Below, piece by piece: positions 25,744 through 34,771 of a stretch of 64,000 nt of DNA (position 1 is the first letter of the stretch; each line of letters opens with the position of its first letter). Where the stretch lies: assembly GCA_965227685.1 (NCBI GenBank), contig CBDDGA010000002.1, forward strand, positions 1,798,001 through 1,862,000. The letters run 5' to 3'. Both the position numbers and the translations under genes were made by a program. This stretch comes from UBA9145 sp965227685. GTDB taxonomy: Bacteria; Pseudomonadota; Gammaproteobacteria; Pseudomonadales; Pseudohongiellaceae. Under the pieces are notes generated by a model that was given only the letters and a program-made list of their open reading frames with translations, was not told the DNA's origin and ran no database searches.

Positions 25744-26469
25744 ATGTCCCAGGCGATATTCTTCTCCTCCATGGTTAAGAATCTTCCGGATAGTGACTAC
25801 TTATCGACACAATTGGACTCAGATGGATACGCGCTAGCACCTGCAGTTCTGTCAGCAGAACAATGCGAGGAAATCGCCGGCATGTATCATGCACCTGAAG
25901 TGCAGTTTCGTACCCGAATCAATATGGCGCGATACAATTTCGGTCGTGGAGAATATCAGTATTTCAGCTATCCTCTGCCTGAGAGGATTCAATCGCTCAG
26001 ACAATCCCTTTATACCCTGCTCGCACCCATTGCCAATAGCTGGCACGAAAGGCTGAACATAAGCAGCCGTTGGCCAACCGAACTGGAAGACCTGCTGCAG
26101 CAATGCCATCACGCAGGACAACTGCGCTCCACTCCACTGTTGTTGAAATATGGCTCAGATGATTACAACTGCCTGCATCAGGATCTTTATGGCGAGATTC
26201 ATTTTCCACTACAGGTAATTATCCAGCTTAGCCAACCGAAAGTGGACTTTGAGGGTGGAGAACTAATGCTTGTAGAACAGCGTCCCCGCATGCAATCCCG
26301 AGGCATGGTTGTGCCTTGCCGGCAAGGTGACGCGGTAGTCATACCGGTCAGAGAGAGGCCTCGGAAGGGAACGCGAGGGTACCATCGAGTTGCCATCCGT
26401 CACGGCGTCAGCAAGGTTACCAGTGGTGAACGCTATACACTGGGCCTGATTTTCCATGATGCCAAATAA
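25744..26469 (+). CDS. 2OG-Fe(II) oxygenase (prolyl 4-hydroxylase-like, COG3826 type)
   Basis: About 241 residues from the ATG at 25744; a TTG at 25729 and an ATG at 25771 are alternatives, none with a clear ribosome site. The iron-binding HxD is in LHQDLYGE, the distal histidine is probably in GYHRVAIRHGVS, and FGRGEYQYFSYPLP plus the closing LGLIFHDAK are characteristic of this small family. Such enzymes use 2-oxoglutarate and O2 to hydroxylate an unknown substrate. It is cytoplasmic (no signal peptide). Confidence 0.82.
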   Translation: MSQAIFFSSMVKNLPDSDYLSTQLDSDGYALAPAVLSAEQCEEIAGMYHAPEVQFRTRINMARYNFGRGEYQYFSYPLPERIQSLRQSLYTLLAPIANSWHERLNISSRWPTELEDLLQQCHHAGQLRSTPLLLKYGSDDYNCLHQDLYGEIHFPLQVIIQLSQPKVDFEGGELMLVEQRPRMQSRGMVVPCRQGDAVVIPVRERPRKGTRGYHRVAIRHGVSKVTSGERYTLGLIFHDAK

Positions 26470-26574
26470 TTCTTTGTAACTTTTTTGCCCTATCGGCGTT
26501 ATCTCAATTACAGCGTTTATCTTGATGCTACAACGACAAGCATCACAGACAACCGACCAATTCAGAGAGCAGTC

Positions 26575-27606
26575 ATGGGTACACAATATTCAAATTTTCT
26601 GTCGCTACTACTGGCGATTACTTTCATCGGCTATTTAATACCGGCTAATGCAGAAAACAACGAAAGCGAAATCCCCCGCACCTGGCATGGTCAGCCTGAC
26701 CTGCAAGGCGTATGGTATTTCGGCAGCACAACTCCATTTACACGACCGGAAGAACTCGGCGAGCAGGCAGTCTATTCAGCGACGGAAGCAGCCGAGCTGG
26801 AAAAAGAACAGCTGGCAAACAATATTGCCGCCGATGCACCACTGGATGCCAATAGACCACCACCGGAAAAAGGAGCCTACGTTGGCTTCGAGGCGGACTT
26901 TAACTTCGCCAGGAAGCGCCATGAGCTTCAGGAAGTTATGGGGGAATATCGCACATCGCTGGTAATACAACCAAGCAATGGGCAGCTTCCGGCTCGCGAA
27001 GGATTTAAAGACTTCCACGCGCAACGCAGAGAACGAGGAATTAATTCCTACGATGGCCCTGAAGCCCAGGATTCTGGAGAACGCTGCCTGGTAGGTGGCC
27101 CGCCAGTCCCATCACTTTATCCAGCACCCTGGAACGCTAATCTGCAGATTGTGCAGAACGAAAACTATGTAGTGTTGATGACAGAGATGATACATGACGC
27201 TCGTATCGTTAAGCTGTCTGGCAAACATCTTGGTGATCATATGAGTTATTGGTATGGCGATGCCATAGGCTACTGGGACAACGACACCCTGGTTGTTCAT
27301 AGCAAGAACTTTCGCCCGGAACATTCGAGTTTTCTGGTGCGGATGTCAGACAAACTACAAACCACTGAGCGCTTCACCCCACTGAATCAGGACGAGATTC
27401 TCTATCGTGTTGAAGTAAATGACCCTGATGCCTATACCGAGCCCTTCGTTGTTGAACGGGTGATAAGCCGCAGAGCAGACAACGAGCCCATTTATGAGTT
27501 CGCCTGTCATGAAGGTAATTACTCTATGAAGTGGGTACTGACAGGTGCCCGCCGGGCTGAAGTAGACGCTGAATTCTCTGCAGCAAACGAAGATCTGGGC
27601 AAGTAG
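26575..27606 (+). CDS. Exported 'PDLQGxW' family protein of unknown function (copy 1)
   Basis: 343 residues from the ATG at 26575 (GAGAG just upstream; signal peptide with hydrophobic core, cleavage near NAEN). After cleavage comes the motif QPDLQGVW. Later shared motifs are ERCLVGG, MIHDARIV, GYWDNDTLVV, RFTPLN and a C-terminal YEFACHEGNYSM. Two further genes in this window carry the same motif series (48757-49737 and 59075-59998). The family is common in Acidobacteria and some marine gammaproteobacteria, but I know no established function. Periplasmic location is inferred from the signal peptide. Confidence 0.75.
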   Translation: MGTQYSNFLSLLLAITFIGYLIPANAENNESEIPRTWHGQPDLQGVWYFGSTTPFTRPEELGEQAVYSATEAAELEKEQLANNIAADAPLDANRPPPEKGAYVGFEADFNFARKRHELQEVMGEYRTSLVIQPSNGQLPAREGFKDFHAQRRERGINSYDGPEAQDSGERCLVGGPPVPSLYPAPWNANLQIVQNENYVVLMTEMIHDARIVKLSGKHLGDHMSYWYGDAIGYWDNDTLVVHSKNFRPEHSSFLVRMSDKLQTTERFTPLNQDEILYRVEVNDPDAYTEPFVVERVISRRADNEPIYEFACHEGNYSMKWVLTGARRAEVDAEFSAANEDLGK

Positions 27607-27625
27607 ACATAATCCGGGCCAGTTC

Positions 27626-27640
27626 CGGGAATATTTCCCG
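27626..27640 (+). terminator. Short hairpin after the first PDLQG gene, weak terminator candidate
   Basis: CGGGAA (27626-27631) pairs with TTCCCG (27635-27640) with a three-base loop, 19 bases after the stop. There is no following T run, so evidence is weak. Confidence 0.25.
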
Positions 27641-27713
27641 CTATCGAGAAAAGCTGTCTCACTTCCCTATACTTAAAGAGAATCAACAGGGAAGTGCATG
27701 CAGGAGACTCATC

Positions 27714-27914
27714 ATGAGCTGGCAGCTGCTACTGGCCGTGGCCACAACTATCCCGGCTCTATTAATTGCTGCAGGATTAATGGGCTGCGTGATATACCGC
27801 CGTTTCCGAATATTCCAGTTTCACCGCCAGCAGTACCTGGCCGGACCGAGACATATCAATCATTCACGTTGTCGTTGCCACTTTTGCCAGTTCGAGCGCG
27901 GGTCTGAAACTTGA
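27714..27914 (+). CDS. Small membrane protein with cysteine cluster at the C-terminus
   Basis: 66 residues with a strong ribosome site (AGGAG at 27702-27706, 7 bases before ATG). Residues 4-27 are one hydrophobic span; the rest is basic (RRFRIFQFHRQQ) and ends with SRCRCHFCQFE, a CxCxxC-type cysteine/histidine group that could bind a metal ion in the cytoplasm. No family recognised. Reality of the gene rests on the ribosome site, the membrane span and the unusual cysteine cluster. Confidence 0.5.
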   Translation: MSWQLLLAVATTIPALLIAAGLMGCVIYRRFRIFQFHRQQYLAGPRHINHSRCRCHFCQFERGSET

Positions 27915-27927
27915 TAACCAGGACTTG

Positions 27928-28299
27928 CTAAGGCATTAAGTCGTCATATTCCTTACGAATGAAACTGTGAAGCATGCCGGCGAATGCCGCTGGCACACAT
28001 ACGGCGAAGATTCCGAAAATCCAGAACAGCTCATACATGGGCGCCGGCGTGTCTGGATTGAGTGCTGTCTGCCAACTCTCGTAGGTCGCAAACAAAAGAA
28101 GTAACAGGACTGCCGTAGAAAACACTATAAGACAGGCAGCCAATAACAGGAGCGCAATGCGCCAGCGACTCAACTGCTCTTTCCAGGTTTTTATGTGGTC
28201 ACGCCAGGCCCTGAACAGCAGATAGCTGAGCCCAAGATTCAGCGTGAGAAAGATAAGATAGTAGGTAGTGATATCCCACCAACGGTCATCACTGAGCAT
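27928..28299 (-). CDS. Three-span membrane protein, unknown function
   Basis: 123 residues from the ATG at 28299, which has GGTG 6 bases upstream; a GTG at 28305 is an alternative. Hydrophobic segments lie near residues 13-32, 46-71 and 87-112. The charged cytoplasmic loop RAWRDHIKTWKEQLSRWR separates the first two. No named family recognised. It lies 32 bases downstream of the methyltransferase-like gene on the same strand, and could share its transcript. Confidence 0.65.
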   Translation of the reverse strand: MLSDDRWWDITTYYLIFLTLNLGLSYLLFRAWRDHIKTWKEQLSRWRIALLLLAACLIVFSTAVLLLLLFATYESWQTALNPDTPAPMYELFWIFGIFAVCVPAAFAGMLHSFIRKEYDDLMP

Positions 28300-28331
28300 A
28301 GTCACACCTTTGTGTCGGTATGCAGTATTCT

Positions 28332-29126
28332 CTAGTCAGGTTTTTCAAACGCCAACACGAAGCGGTCTGTCCTGCCCTGCAAATCCTCGTCAAAAACGAT
28401 TCGGGTTCGATCATCCCCGGGATTTCGCAACGCCGTTTCAGCTTCCACAAATCGAAATCCATTCGCTTCGATATCAGCTTTCAAAAACTCTTCACCAATT
28501 CGATGCAGGTCTGTTGTTGATTCTATATCCATACCAGGTTCACCGGCATGATCAACCACAACAAAACGCCCACCAGGTTTCAGCGCCAGTAGTAACTGTT
28601 CGTAAAAATATTCCACGTTGGCTGGCGGACCAACAGGTACATATTGTTCACCGTCATAGCGTTTGGGAATGACATAAAGGTCGTGAAGCGCCATGACGAT
28701 CAGGGCAGCATCGAGGCTTGCGGGTGGCAAATCCAGGTTTATGCCGCTGCGTCTTAGCAGTATTACATTATCAGGCATGCCGTTATCGAAACGGTCTTGC
28801 AGGATGTTCGACCCCCATTGCTCAAAGCCCTGATTGTTATGGAGAATGGCCTCACCTTTGCTGCTTAGAACACGGGCCAATAAATCGCTGTAGTAACCTC
28901 CCGAACCGAAAATATCTATTACCGAGTCATCTGGTTCAAGTTTGAGCAGGGGGATCACTGCCTCAGGCCTGCTACGCTTATCCCGCTCAGTATCTGCTGC
29001 AAGCCTTCCAGACTGAGCCATGGCCGTTATAACTTCGGCAGCTTCGATGGTCTGAGCAGTAGTTTTTGCGACCAACAGCATAGACACTAGTGAAGCAACC
29101 CAAAATCGAAATACCAACCTGCTCAT
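28332..29126 (-). CDS. Class I SAM methyltransferase-like protein with a signal peptide
   Basis: 264 residues from the ATG at 29126. The N-terminus (MSRLVFRFWVASLVSMLLVAK) is a convincing signal sequence with probable cleavage near TTAQT, which is strange for an enzyme using cytoplasmic S-adenosylmethionine. The remainder has a Rossmann methyltransferase layout: DDSVIDIFGSGGYYSDLLAR as motif I, SLDAALIVMALHDLY as motif IV, and LLALKPGGRFVVVDHAGEPG as the post-motif. This corresponds to the predicted methyltransferase group COG4798. It may be membrane-tethered or secreted with another role. Confidence 0.78.
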   Translation of the reverse strand: MSRLVFRFWVASLVSMLLVAKTTAQTIEAAEVITAMAQSGRLAADTERDKRSRPEAVIPLLKLEPDDSVIDIFGSGGYYSDLLARVLSSKGEAILHNNQGFEQWGSNILQDRFDNGMPDNVILLRRSGINLDLPPASLDAALIVMALHDLYVIPKRYDGEQYVPVGPPANVEYFYEQLLLALKPGGRFVVVDHAGEPGMDIESTTDLHRIGEEFLKADIEANGFRFVEAETALRNPGDDRTRIVFDEDLQGRTDRFVLAFEKPD

Positions 29127-29147
29127 TCTCAACCCCCGGTACTACTC

Positions 29148-30089
29148 TTAGTAACCTTTCTCGAAATCGACAACATAGAGCAGCGATTCTTCCAACGTAA
29201 ATCTTCGGTAATTTTCTGCGAATACTCTCGCGATGTCATCAGGTCTGCTAACCGCTGCCACATGACCCGTGACCTTGAGATTAGGCGCATCCCATAAAGC
29301 ACTGTCCTGGGGAAGTGGCTCTTCCTGAAATACATCAAGTACAGCACCTGCGAGTTCTCCCCTGCTTAACGCTTCACAAAGTTCTGAATCTGCGATGACA
29401 TTGCCGCGACCAACATTGATCAGGAGAGCAGATTTTTTCATCTGGGAAAATGCTGCCCTGTTCAGTAAATTGTTTGTTCCAGGAGCGTTAGGGAGAATGC
29501 TGACAAGATAGTCGCATTGCGGCAGGAGTTCAGATAAGTCTGCAATTGCGAATACTCTGTCAAATGACTCCACTTCCCGGCCGGTGGTGTTCAATCCAAG
29601 AACTTCAATCCCGAATTGACTGGCGACTTGCGCCACATGAGCACCAATTGAGCCAGTTCCCAGCACACCCATTACCTTGCCGCGTAATTCACCGCTGAAT
29701 TGATCATCCCATCTTCTTTGCTTTTGACTCTCACTGCGTTGTTCAATTCGAAGCTCGTGAGCAAGCACATAACCCATGACGTAATCTGCCATCTGGGGAC
29801 CGAAAATATCTTTCAGGCCAGTTAACAGATAATCGCGATAATCTATTTCTATAAGTGGCGTCACACCTGCCCAGGTGGATTGCAGCCATTTAATGGGAGG
29901 TTTTGTCTGAACCAATGCTGCAGCAAAATCAGGTCGAGCCAGCACTACAGGCTGACCGCCGTAAAGTTTAACTGCGTCTTTTATCGTAGAAGCAAGCAAT
30001 ACTTCTGGTACGACTTCAAGATAGTCGTGCAGCAGTTGCAGGTATTCTTCTGCATTGTGCGTCGCAATATAGATTGAAGGGAGCTGCAT
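29148..30089 (-). CDS. D-2-hydroxyacid dehydrogenase
   Basis: 313 residues, the usual length. The NAD(P)-binding motif is GVLGTGSIGAHVAQVA. Catalytic residues of the family are visible: arginine in NVGRGNVI, glutamate in FQEEPLP and histidine in TGHVAAVSRP. These enzymes reduce 2-keto acids (glyoxylate, hydroxypyruvate and similar) to D-2-hydroxy acids. It precedes the methyltransferase-like gene on the same strand by about 20 bases, so the two are likely one transcript. The exact substrate is unclear. Confidence 0.88.
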   Translation of the reverse strand: MQLPSIYIATHNAEEYLQLLHDYLEVVPEVLLASTIKDAVKLYGGQPVVLARPDFAAALVQTKPPIKWLQSTWAGVTPLIEIDYRDYLLTGLKDIFGPQMADYVMGYVLAHELRIEQRSESQKQRRWDDQFSGELRGKVMGVLGTGSIGAHVAQVASQFGIEVLGLNTTGREVESFDRVFAIADLSELLPQCDYLVSILPNAPGTNNLLNRAAFSQMKKSALLINVGRGNVIADSELCEALSRGELAGAVLDVFQEEPLPQDSALWDAPNLKVTGHVAAVSRPDDIARVFAENYRRFTLEESLLYVVDFEKGY

Positions 30090-30190
30090 ACTGGATATCG
30101 CTGAAGAGTTACCGCTCTAGACAGATCCCTCAGGTTTTATTGCTAATTTTCGTGCCGGAAATTCAGATCAGAATTGAACGAACCATATGA

Positions 30191-31486
30191 CTACTCACCC
30201 GGCTCCAGATGTTCCATCTTCAATCCAACAGCTGTACCAGCACCAAATCCTTTCCAGTACGTATGGTTGTCAGCCGGCTCTCCATTGCGCATCGAATAAA
30301 TCGCATCCGCACCATCTTCAACCAGATTAAAATACTCCAGCTTCGATTCGTCTCCCTTGAGGTAATAGTCGAAGTAAGCAGTTACGAAATGGTCCATGAT
30401 GTTATTCATGCGCACATTATCCCAGACCGGATCGATGTAGTGACCTGCACCTGTCTGATCCTCACTGTCCCTGATCTCATGGGGCAAAGGAATTGGCGCA
30501 CCAGCGTTGTGACCAGCATTTTTGAACGTCAGCAAATATCGATCGCTATTGACGGCACCTTCAAAGATTGCCCGGGTGCCGTTTTCATAGCCGGACACAG
30601 TATCTGCACTACCGGCAATATAAAATGTAGGTACATCGATACCCTCCAGATCTGAGTCACGCCACAGGTTGAGGTTCTTTCCCCAGGGCCCCACCGCCAC
30701 ACCGGCCTTAATCCTGGAATCAAGATTATTCCGATATTCAGGATTACCCGTGGTGTGCTCAGCCAACAAACCATTGGGCGGTGCAAGGAAGTTGTCCACC
30801 ATGTCATCGCTGTAGCCACCACCCAAATTGTTTACAAGACCATAGCCACCCATTGAATAACCGATGATCCCAACCGTATCACCATCGATCATATCGCCGA
30901 AATCAGGATTGTTTCCCTGCAATCCAGCCAGGGTATCCAGCACGAATCGCTGATCAAAGGGTCGGTTGTAGAGAGTCGATTGAAAGTTCTGAACTGATTC
31001 GTAGGTGCTGTCAGTGTGATCGATAGATGCCACGATATAGCCTTTGCTCGCGAGACTTTCGGCTGTGTGACTCATCAGGAATCGATTGCCCGGATGACCA
31101 TGGGAGATGATTATCAATGGATAGGGTCCACCACTGGCATCGGGCTCCGCTTCACGAACAGCTTTTCCGTGAAGCTCGGCGATTATTTCCGGATTACGGG
31201 TAATGACTTCATAAACGCCCCCCGGCTCCTGGTCACCGAGATCAGCCGGGTACCAGAATTCAACCATCAGGGATCGATCGTAGATGATATTCTCACCACC
31301 ACGCTCAGTGTCCACTACATCAACACGATTTCTGGCAATGATCTCCAGTGTGTTAACACCAATATCGTACTCACCGAATTGCGCCAATTCCGGCGCATCA
31401 GCTCGCACAATATCAATGCGATTCTCCTGACCCAGCGACGCAGAGGTCATCAGCATAACTGCCAAAATACTTAGAGATCGTTGCAT
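30191..31486 (-). CDS. Exported alpha/beta hydrolase (PAF-acetylhydrolase/dienelactone hydrolase-like)
   Basis: 431 residues from the ATG at 31486, which has GGTGGG just upstream; a GTG at 31495 also exists. A signal peptide ends near SASLGQ. The oxyanion-hole segment LIIISHGHPGNRF and the nucleophile elbow GYSMGGYG mark an alpha/beta hydrolase, and HNAGAPIPLP near the end probably carries the catalytic histidine. The layout is that of bacterial PAF-acetylhydrolase-like lipases or esterases. Substrate unknown; secreted to the periplasm. Confidence 0.82.
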   Translation of the reverse strand: MQRSLSILAVMLMTSASLGQENRIDIVRADAPELAQFGEYDIGVNTLEIIARNRVDVVDTERGGENIIYDRSLMVEFWYPADLGDQEPGGVYEVITRNPEIIAELHGKAVREAEPDASGGPYPLIIISHGHPGNRFLMSHTAESLASKGYIVASIDHTDSTYESVQNFQSTLYNRPFDQRFVLDTLAGLQGNNPDFGDMIDGDTVGIIGYSMGGYGLVNNLGGGYSDDMVDNFLAPPNGLLAEHTTGNPEYRNNLDSRIKAGVAVGPWGKNLNLWRDSDLEGIDVPTFYIAGSADTVSGYENGTRAIFEGAVNSDRYLLTFKNAGHNAGAPIPLPHEIRDSEDQTGAGHYIDPVWDNVRMNNIMDHFVTAYFDYYLKGDESKLEYFNLVEDGADAIYSMRNGEPADNHTYWKGFGAGTAVGLKMEHLEPGE

Positions 31487-31704
31487 GTAGCCCACCTATT
31501 TCCAGAATCTGCCGTAACTATCAGCGGTTATCTTAATCTCAAGGCCAGGCTCTGACAAATACTCCTGGCCTTTGTCAGCACGGCGGAATTTCACTAGCGG
31601 ATCTGAACAGAACGGTTCTTTCTCTCTCCAATCTCCTGTAAAGTTGCGCATTCCCGAACTCACAGCTCACACCACATTCATTCACTCTGCTATTGGATAA
31701 ACAC

Positions 31705-32844
31705 ATGACCAGCGACATTCCTTCTACAGGATTACAGATTCACACTCTAATCACAGAAGATGCAGAACTACAGATTTCACTGCAGTCAGTCCCCGTTCAG
31801 GCTCCGGCTGAAGATGAAGTTTTAATTAGAGTGGAAGCTGCGCCAATCAATCCTTCGGATCTGGGACTGCTAGTTGGTCCGGCTGACATGAGCACTGCAA
31901 AGGCATCTGGTACAGCCGAAAGCCCGGTAATCACGGCGGATGTTCCAGAACAATTTATGCCAGCTTTAAAAGCACGTATTGGCGAAGCCATGCCGGTGGG
32001 TAACGAAGGTGGTGGCGTTGTTGTGCAGGCTGGAAGCAGCGAGGCCGCACAGGCACTAATGGGAAAAACTGTTGGCTTTCTGGGCGGTGCTGCTTACTCA
32101 CAGTATCGCACGGTGAAAGTTCAACAATGTCTGGCTATGAACGACGGCACCAGCCCGCGTCTGGCAGCAGCATGCTTTGTTAATCCTTTGACGTCCCAAT
32201 CCATGATTGAAGTGATGCGCATGGAGAACCACACGGCACTGGTTCATACCGCAGCCGCATCAAATCTGGGCCAAATGCTACAGAAGCTTTGTATAGCTGA
32301 AGGAATAAATCTGGTAAATATTGTGCGCAAGCAAGAGCAGGTCGACCTGCTTAAAGGTCTGGGTGCTAAGTATGTTTGTAACTCCAGTGAAGACAGCTTT
32401 GAAGCGGATCTTACAGAAGCGTTGGTAGAAACAGGTGCAACTCTGGCGTTCGATGCCATTGGTGGCGGGAAGTTGGCGAGCCAGATTCTGAGCTGCATGG
32501 AAGTTGCCGCCAATCGCACGGCCAAAGAATATAGCCGCTATGGTTCGGATGTTTATAAACAAGTTTACATCTACGGTGCACTTGATCGTTCACCTACCAC
32601 TCTGAAACGAGACTATGGTTTAACCTGGGGACTGGGTGGATTCCTGCTGACACCATTTCTGGGCAAGCTGGGTGGTGAAGGCGTGCAAAGACTTCGTCAA
32701 CGTGTGGTAGACGAAATTGACACTACTTTCTTAAGCCACTACACCAAAGAAGTTTCTCTGGCAGAAGCGTTAACGATGGAAGCGCTTGGCATTTATGGGA
32801 AACAGGCAACGGGCGAGAAGTATTTAATCAACCCGTCCCTCTAA
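31705..32844 (+). CDS. MDR superfamily zinc-type/quinone oxidoreductase-like dehydrogenase
   Basis: 379 residues from the ATG at 31705 (a TTG at 31693 is less likely). The GroES-like N-terminus (PAEDEVLIRVEAAPINPSDL) and the Rossmann domain (TALVHTAAASNLGQMLQKL) match MDR oxidoreductases of the quinone-reductase branch; the GHE catalytic zinc motif of alcohol dehydrogenases is not seen (VGNEGGG instead). NADPH-linked reduction of an enone or quinone is the likely chemistry. Confidence 0.82.
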   Translation: MTSDIPSTGLQIHTLITEDAELQISLQSVPVQAPAEDEVLIRVEAAPINPSDLGLLVGPADMSTAKASGTAESPVITADVPEQFMPALKARIGEAMPVGNEGGGVVVQAGSSEAAQALMGKTVGFLGGAAYSQYRTVKVQQCLAMNDGTSPRLAAACFVNPLTSQSMIEVMRMENHTALVHTAAASNLGQMLQKLCIAEGINLVNIVRKQEQVDLLKGLGAKYVCNSSEDSFEADLTEALVETGATLAFDAIGGGKLASQILSCMEVAANRTAKEYSRYGSDVYKQVYIYGALDRSPTTLKRDYGLTWGLGGFLLTPFLGKLGGEGVQRLRQRVVDEIDTTFLSHYTKEVSLAEALTMEALGIYGKQATGEKYLINPSL

Positions 32845-32865
32845 ATTCCTGAATCTGATAATTGG

Positions 32866-32884
32866 GGTTGAGCCTGACTCAACC
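32866..32884. terminator. Hairpin between convergent genes, possible bidirectional terminator
   Basis: GGTTGAG (32866-32872) pairs with CTCAACC (32878-32884) around CCTGA, in the short spacer after the oxidoreductase stop and overlapping the last codon of the convergent hydrolase gene. No clear T run on either side. Confidence 0.35.
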
Positions 32885-34213
32885 TCTCGCGCTTAGCCAA
32901 TCAATGATGGAGCTATAAACTTCATCATTAATTGGCGCCTGAGTACGGTTTCGCAAATTACTCCAGGCAGTTTCAAAGTCTGCAGCTTCCCTCCAATAGT
33001 GATCCACATCGAGATACTCCAATTCAACATCAACTTCATTACTGCGAAGCACCTCGTAGATCAGTCTTTGATCTTCCTCACTGGCGATGTAGTCACCCCT
33101 GCCCCAAATTAGCAGCGACGGAACTCGCACCTGTTCCCAGTAGGACATGATATTGGTGGATGCCAACTCTCTGACAAAAGAGTAGTGCCGCCCAAACAGC
33201 AGCTGCCCCTCTTCCTGATAGCCGACTGAACTGGAAAGAGGTGCTAATGAACTATCGGTGAGAATTTCAGAAGGTGCCAGTTCTTCATTGATTAGCTGAT
33301 ACCAGAATCCATTGGCACGCTTGAGATCAGCATCGGTAGTAGCCGACGACTTCCCGGCAAGATCCCATTGCCGGCGCCAGTTGTCGTACATGTATTCAGG
33401 CCAGGTCTTACTGATAGTACCGAATGAGATAATGCCGGCGAGGTCATGTTGCCCGGCCAGAATTGGTGCCCACACTCCCCCGAGGCTAATACCCAGCAAG
33501 TAGATGCGGTCCGCATCAATGGCTGGATTGTTGGCTAGAGCTGTGAGTCCTGCAGCGAAACCTTCGGTTTCTGCATCAAAGCCTGATTCAAGGCAATCAA
33601 TACCCTCACTATCGCCACGTCCGGTTTTCTCGACACGGTAAGTGGCAAAGCCATTCTCGTGAAGTTGCTCAACGAGCAGGGCCATAGTGCTTGTGGAGTT
33701 AAGCGCAAAGTCGATACTTGAACAATCGAACCCCTGCAGGATGTAGACAACGGGGGCACCTGTGTTCTGCGGAAGTGTCAGGATGCTACGCTGGCGGCCG
33801 TTGCCTGAAGTCACGCTATCATAAATAACGTTGCCAGACTCGTAGCTTTCCTCGGGAAATGCCTGCAATTGCAGATCAATTTCTGAAACCATGTCTTCAT
33901 CCCGAAGCACAAACTGAACTTCAGAGCCACTTCTCAGTCCACGTAATGCGATTGGCAAATCCGAGGGCGACTCCAGCCTTCTGCCATTGGCCTCCAGGAT
34001 GATCTGGCCTTCTTCGAGACCAAAGCTGCTCGCGGTGGAGTTTGGAAAAACTCGCAGAATATTCACTCCGAAATCCGTGATCTCGGTCTGTTCTTCCGTT
34101 AGCGGACTAGCCTGAACACCAAGAAAAGCTCGACGGGAGAGTTGAGAATCCTGCGCTGAAAGCTGACTGACGCCCAACAAGCAGCTTAGTAGTAAGAAGG
34201 AAATGCGTGCCAT
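32879..34213 (-). CDS. Exported protein with PDZ domain and alpha/beta hydrolase domain
   Basis: 444 residues from the ATG at 34213, preceded by GGGGTGGGG. A signal peptide ends near SAQDS. Residues about 25-115 form a PDZ-like domain (LRVFPNSTASSFGLEEGQIILEANG is the typical second half). The rest is an alpha/beta hydrolase: YILQGFDCSS near the oxyanion hole, GISLGGVW as nucleophile elbow and a histidine in DVDHYW near the end. PDZ plus hydrolase in one exported protein is uncommon. Substrate unknown. Confidence 0.78.
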   Translation of the reverse strand: MARISFLLLSCLLGVSQLSAQDSQLSRRAFLGVQASPLTEEQTEITDFGVNILRVFPNSTASSFGLEEGQIILEANGRRLESPSDLPIALRGLRSGSEVQFVLRDEDMVSEIDLQLQAFPEESYESGNVIYDSVTSGNGRQRSILTLPQNTGAPVVYILQGFDCSSIDFALNSTSTMALLVEQLHENGFATYRVEKTGRGDSEGIDCLESGFDAETEGFAAGLTALANNPAIDADRIYLLGISLGGVWAPILAGQHDLAGIISFGTISKTWPEYMYDNWRRQWDLAGKSSATTDADLKRANGFWYQLINEELAPSEILTDSSLAPLSSSVGYQEEGQLLFGRHYSFVRELASTNIMSYWEQVRVPSLLIWGRGDYIASEEDQRLIYEVLRSNEVDVELEYLDVDHYWREAADFETAWSNLRNRTQAPINDEVYSSIIDWLSARG

Positions 34214-34312
34214 AAACCCCACCCCAAAATTTTAAAGTAACTACCGCACAGGGTAAGGGAACAAGCGAGGTGATTCCAACTGGCCAGACATAATCTGGAT
34301 ATGGCTTAGATT

Positions 34313-34771
34313 TTATTCGACCACTCGCTTTACAGTGAGCACACCAACAGCCGTACGAGTTACTTCTACCCGCACCCCTTTGGGGATATCTTCATCTGAC
34401 TGGACTTTCCAGGTGATCCCGGAATAGTTAACCTCCGCAGAATTGTCCGAAGAGACATCATCATCGAGCACAAATTCTGTGCCAATTATATCGGACGTAA
34501 CCGGCCCGAATTCTGTATTGTTCTGCAATCGTTTCAACGGTTTCCACAAAGCAACCGCAGACAGAAGTGAAAACACTGCAGAACCAGCAAGTGCAGCTAC
34601 CAGAGTTTGGGGAAGCAGATTGATCATCATCAGCAACCCGGTCAATAAACAACCGATTCCGATGAAAAACAGGACTACGATAGAAAAACCTAACACACCG
34701 ACTTCAATTGCAAGCAGTGCCAGTCCCATAAATACCAGTGCAGTTGGCAAGTAATCGTTCATCGCCTCCAT
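34313..34771 (-). CDS. NfeD-like membrane protein
   Basis: 152 residues from the ATG at 34771 (TGATG overlap with the SPFH gene; GAGAGG upstream). Three hydrophobic spans (about residues 8-70) precede a soluble OB-fold (about 85-150, with VNYSGITWKVQSDEDIPKG), the NfeD_C layout. NfeD proteins pair with SPFH/stomatin-like proteins in membrane microdomains, exactly the neighbour here, and the two are translationally coupled. Confidence 0.88.
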   Translation of the reverse strand: MEAMNDYLPTALVFMGLALLAIEVGVLGFSIVVLFFIGIGCLLTGLLMMINLLPQTLVAALAGSAVFSLLSAVALWKPLKRLQNNTEFGPVTSDIIGTEFVLDDDVSSDNSAEVNYSGITWKVQSDEDIPKGVRVEVTRTAVGVLTVKRVVE

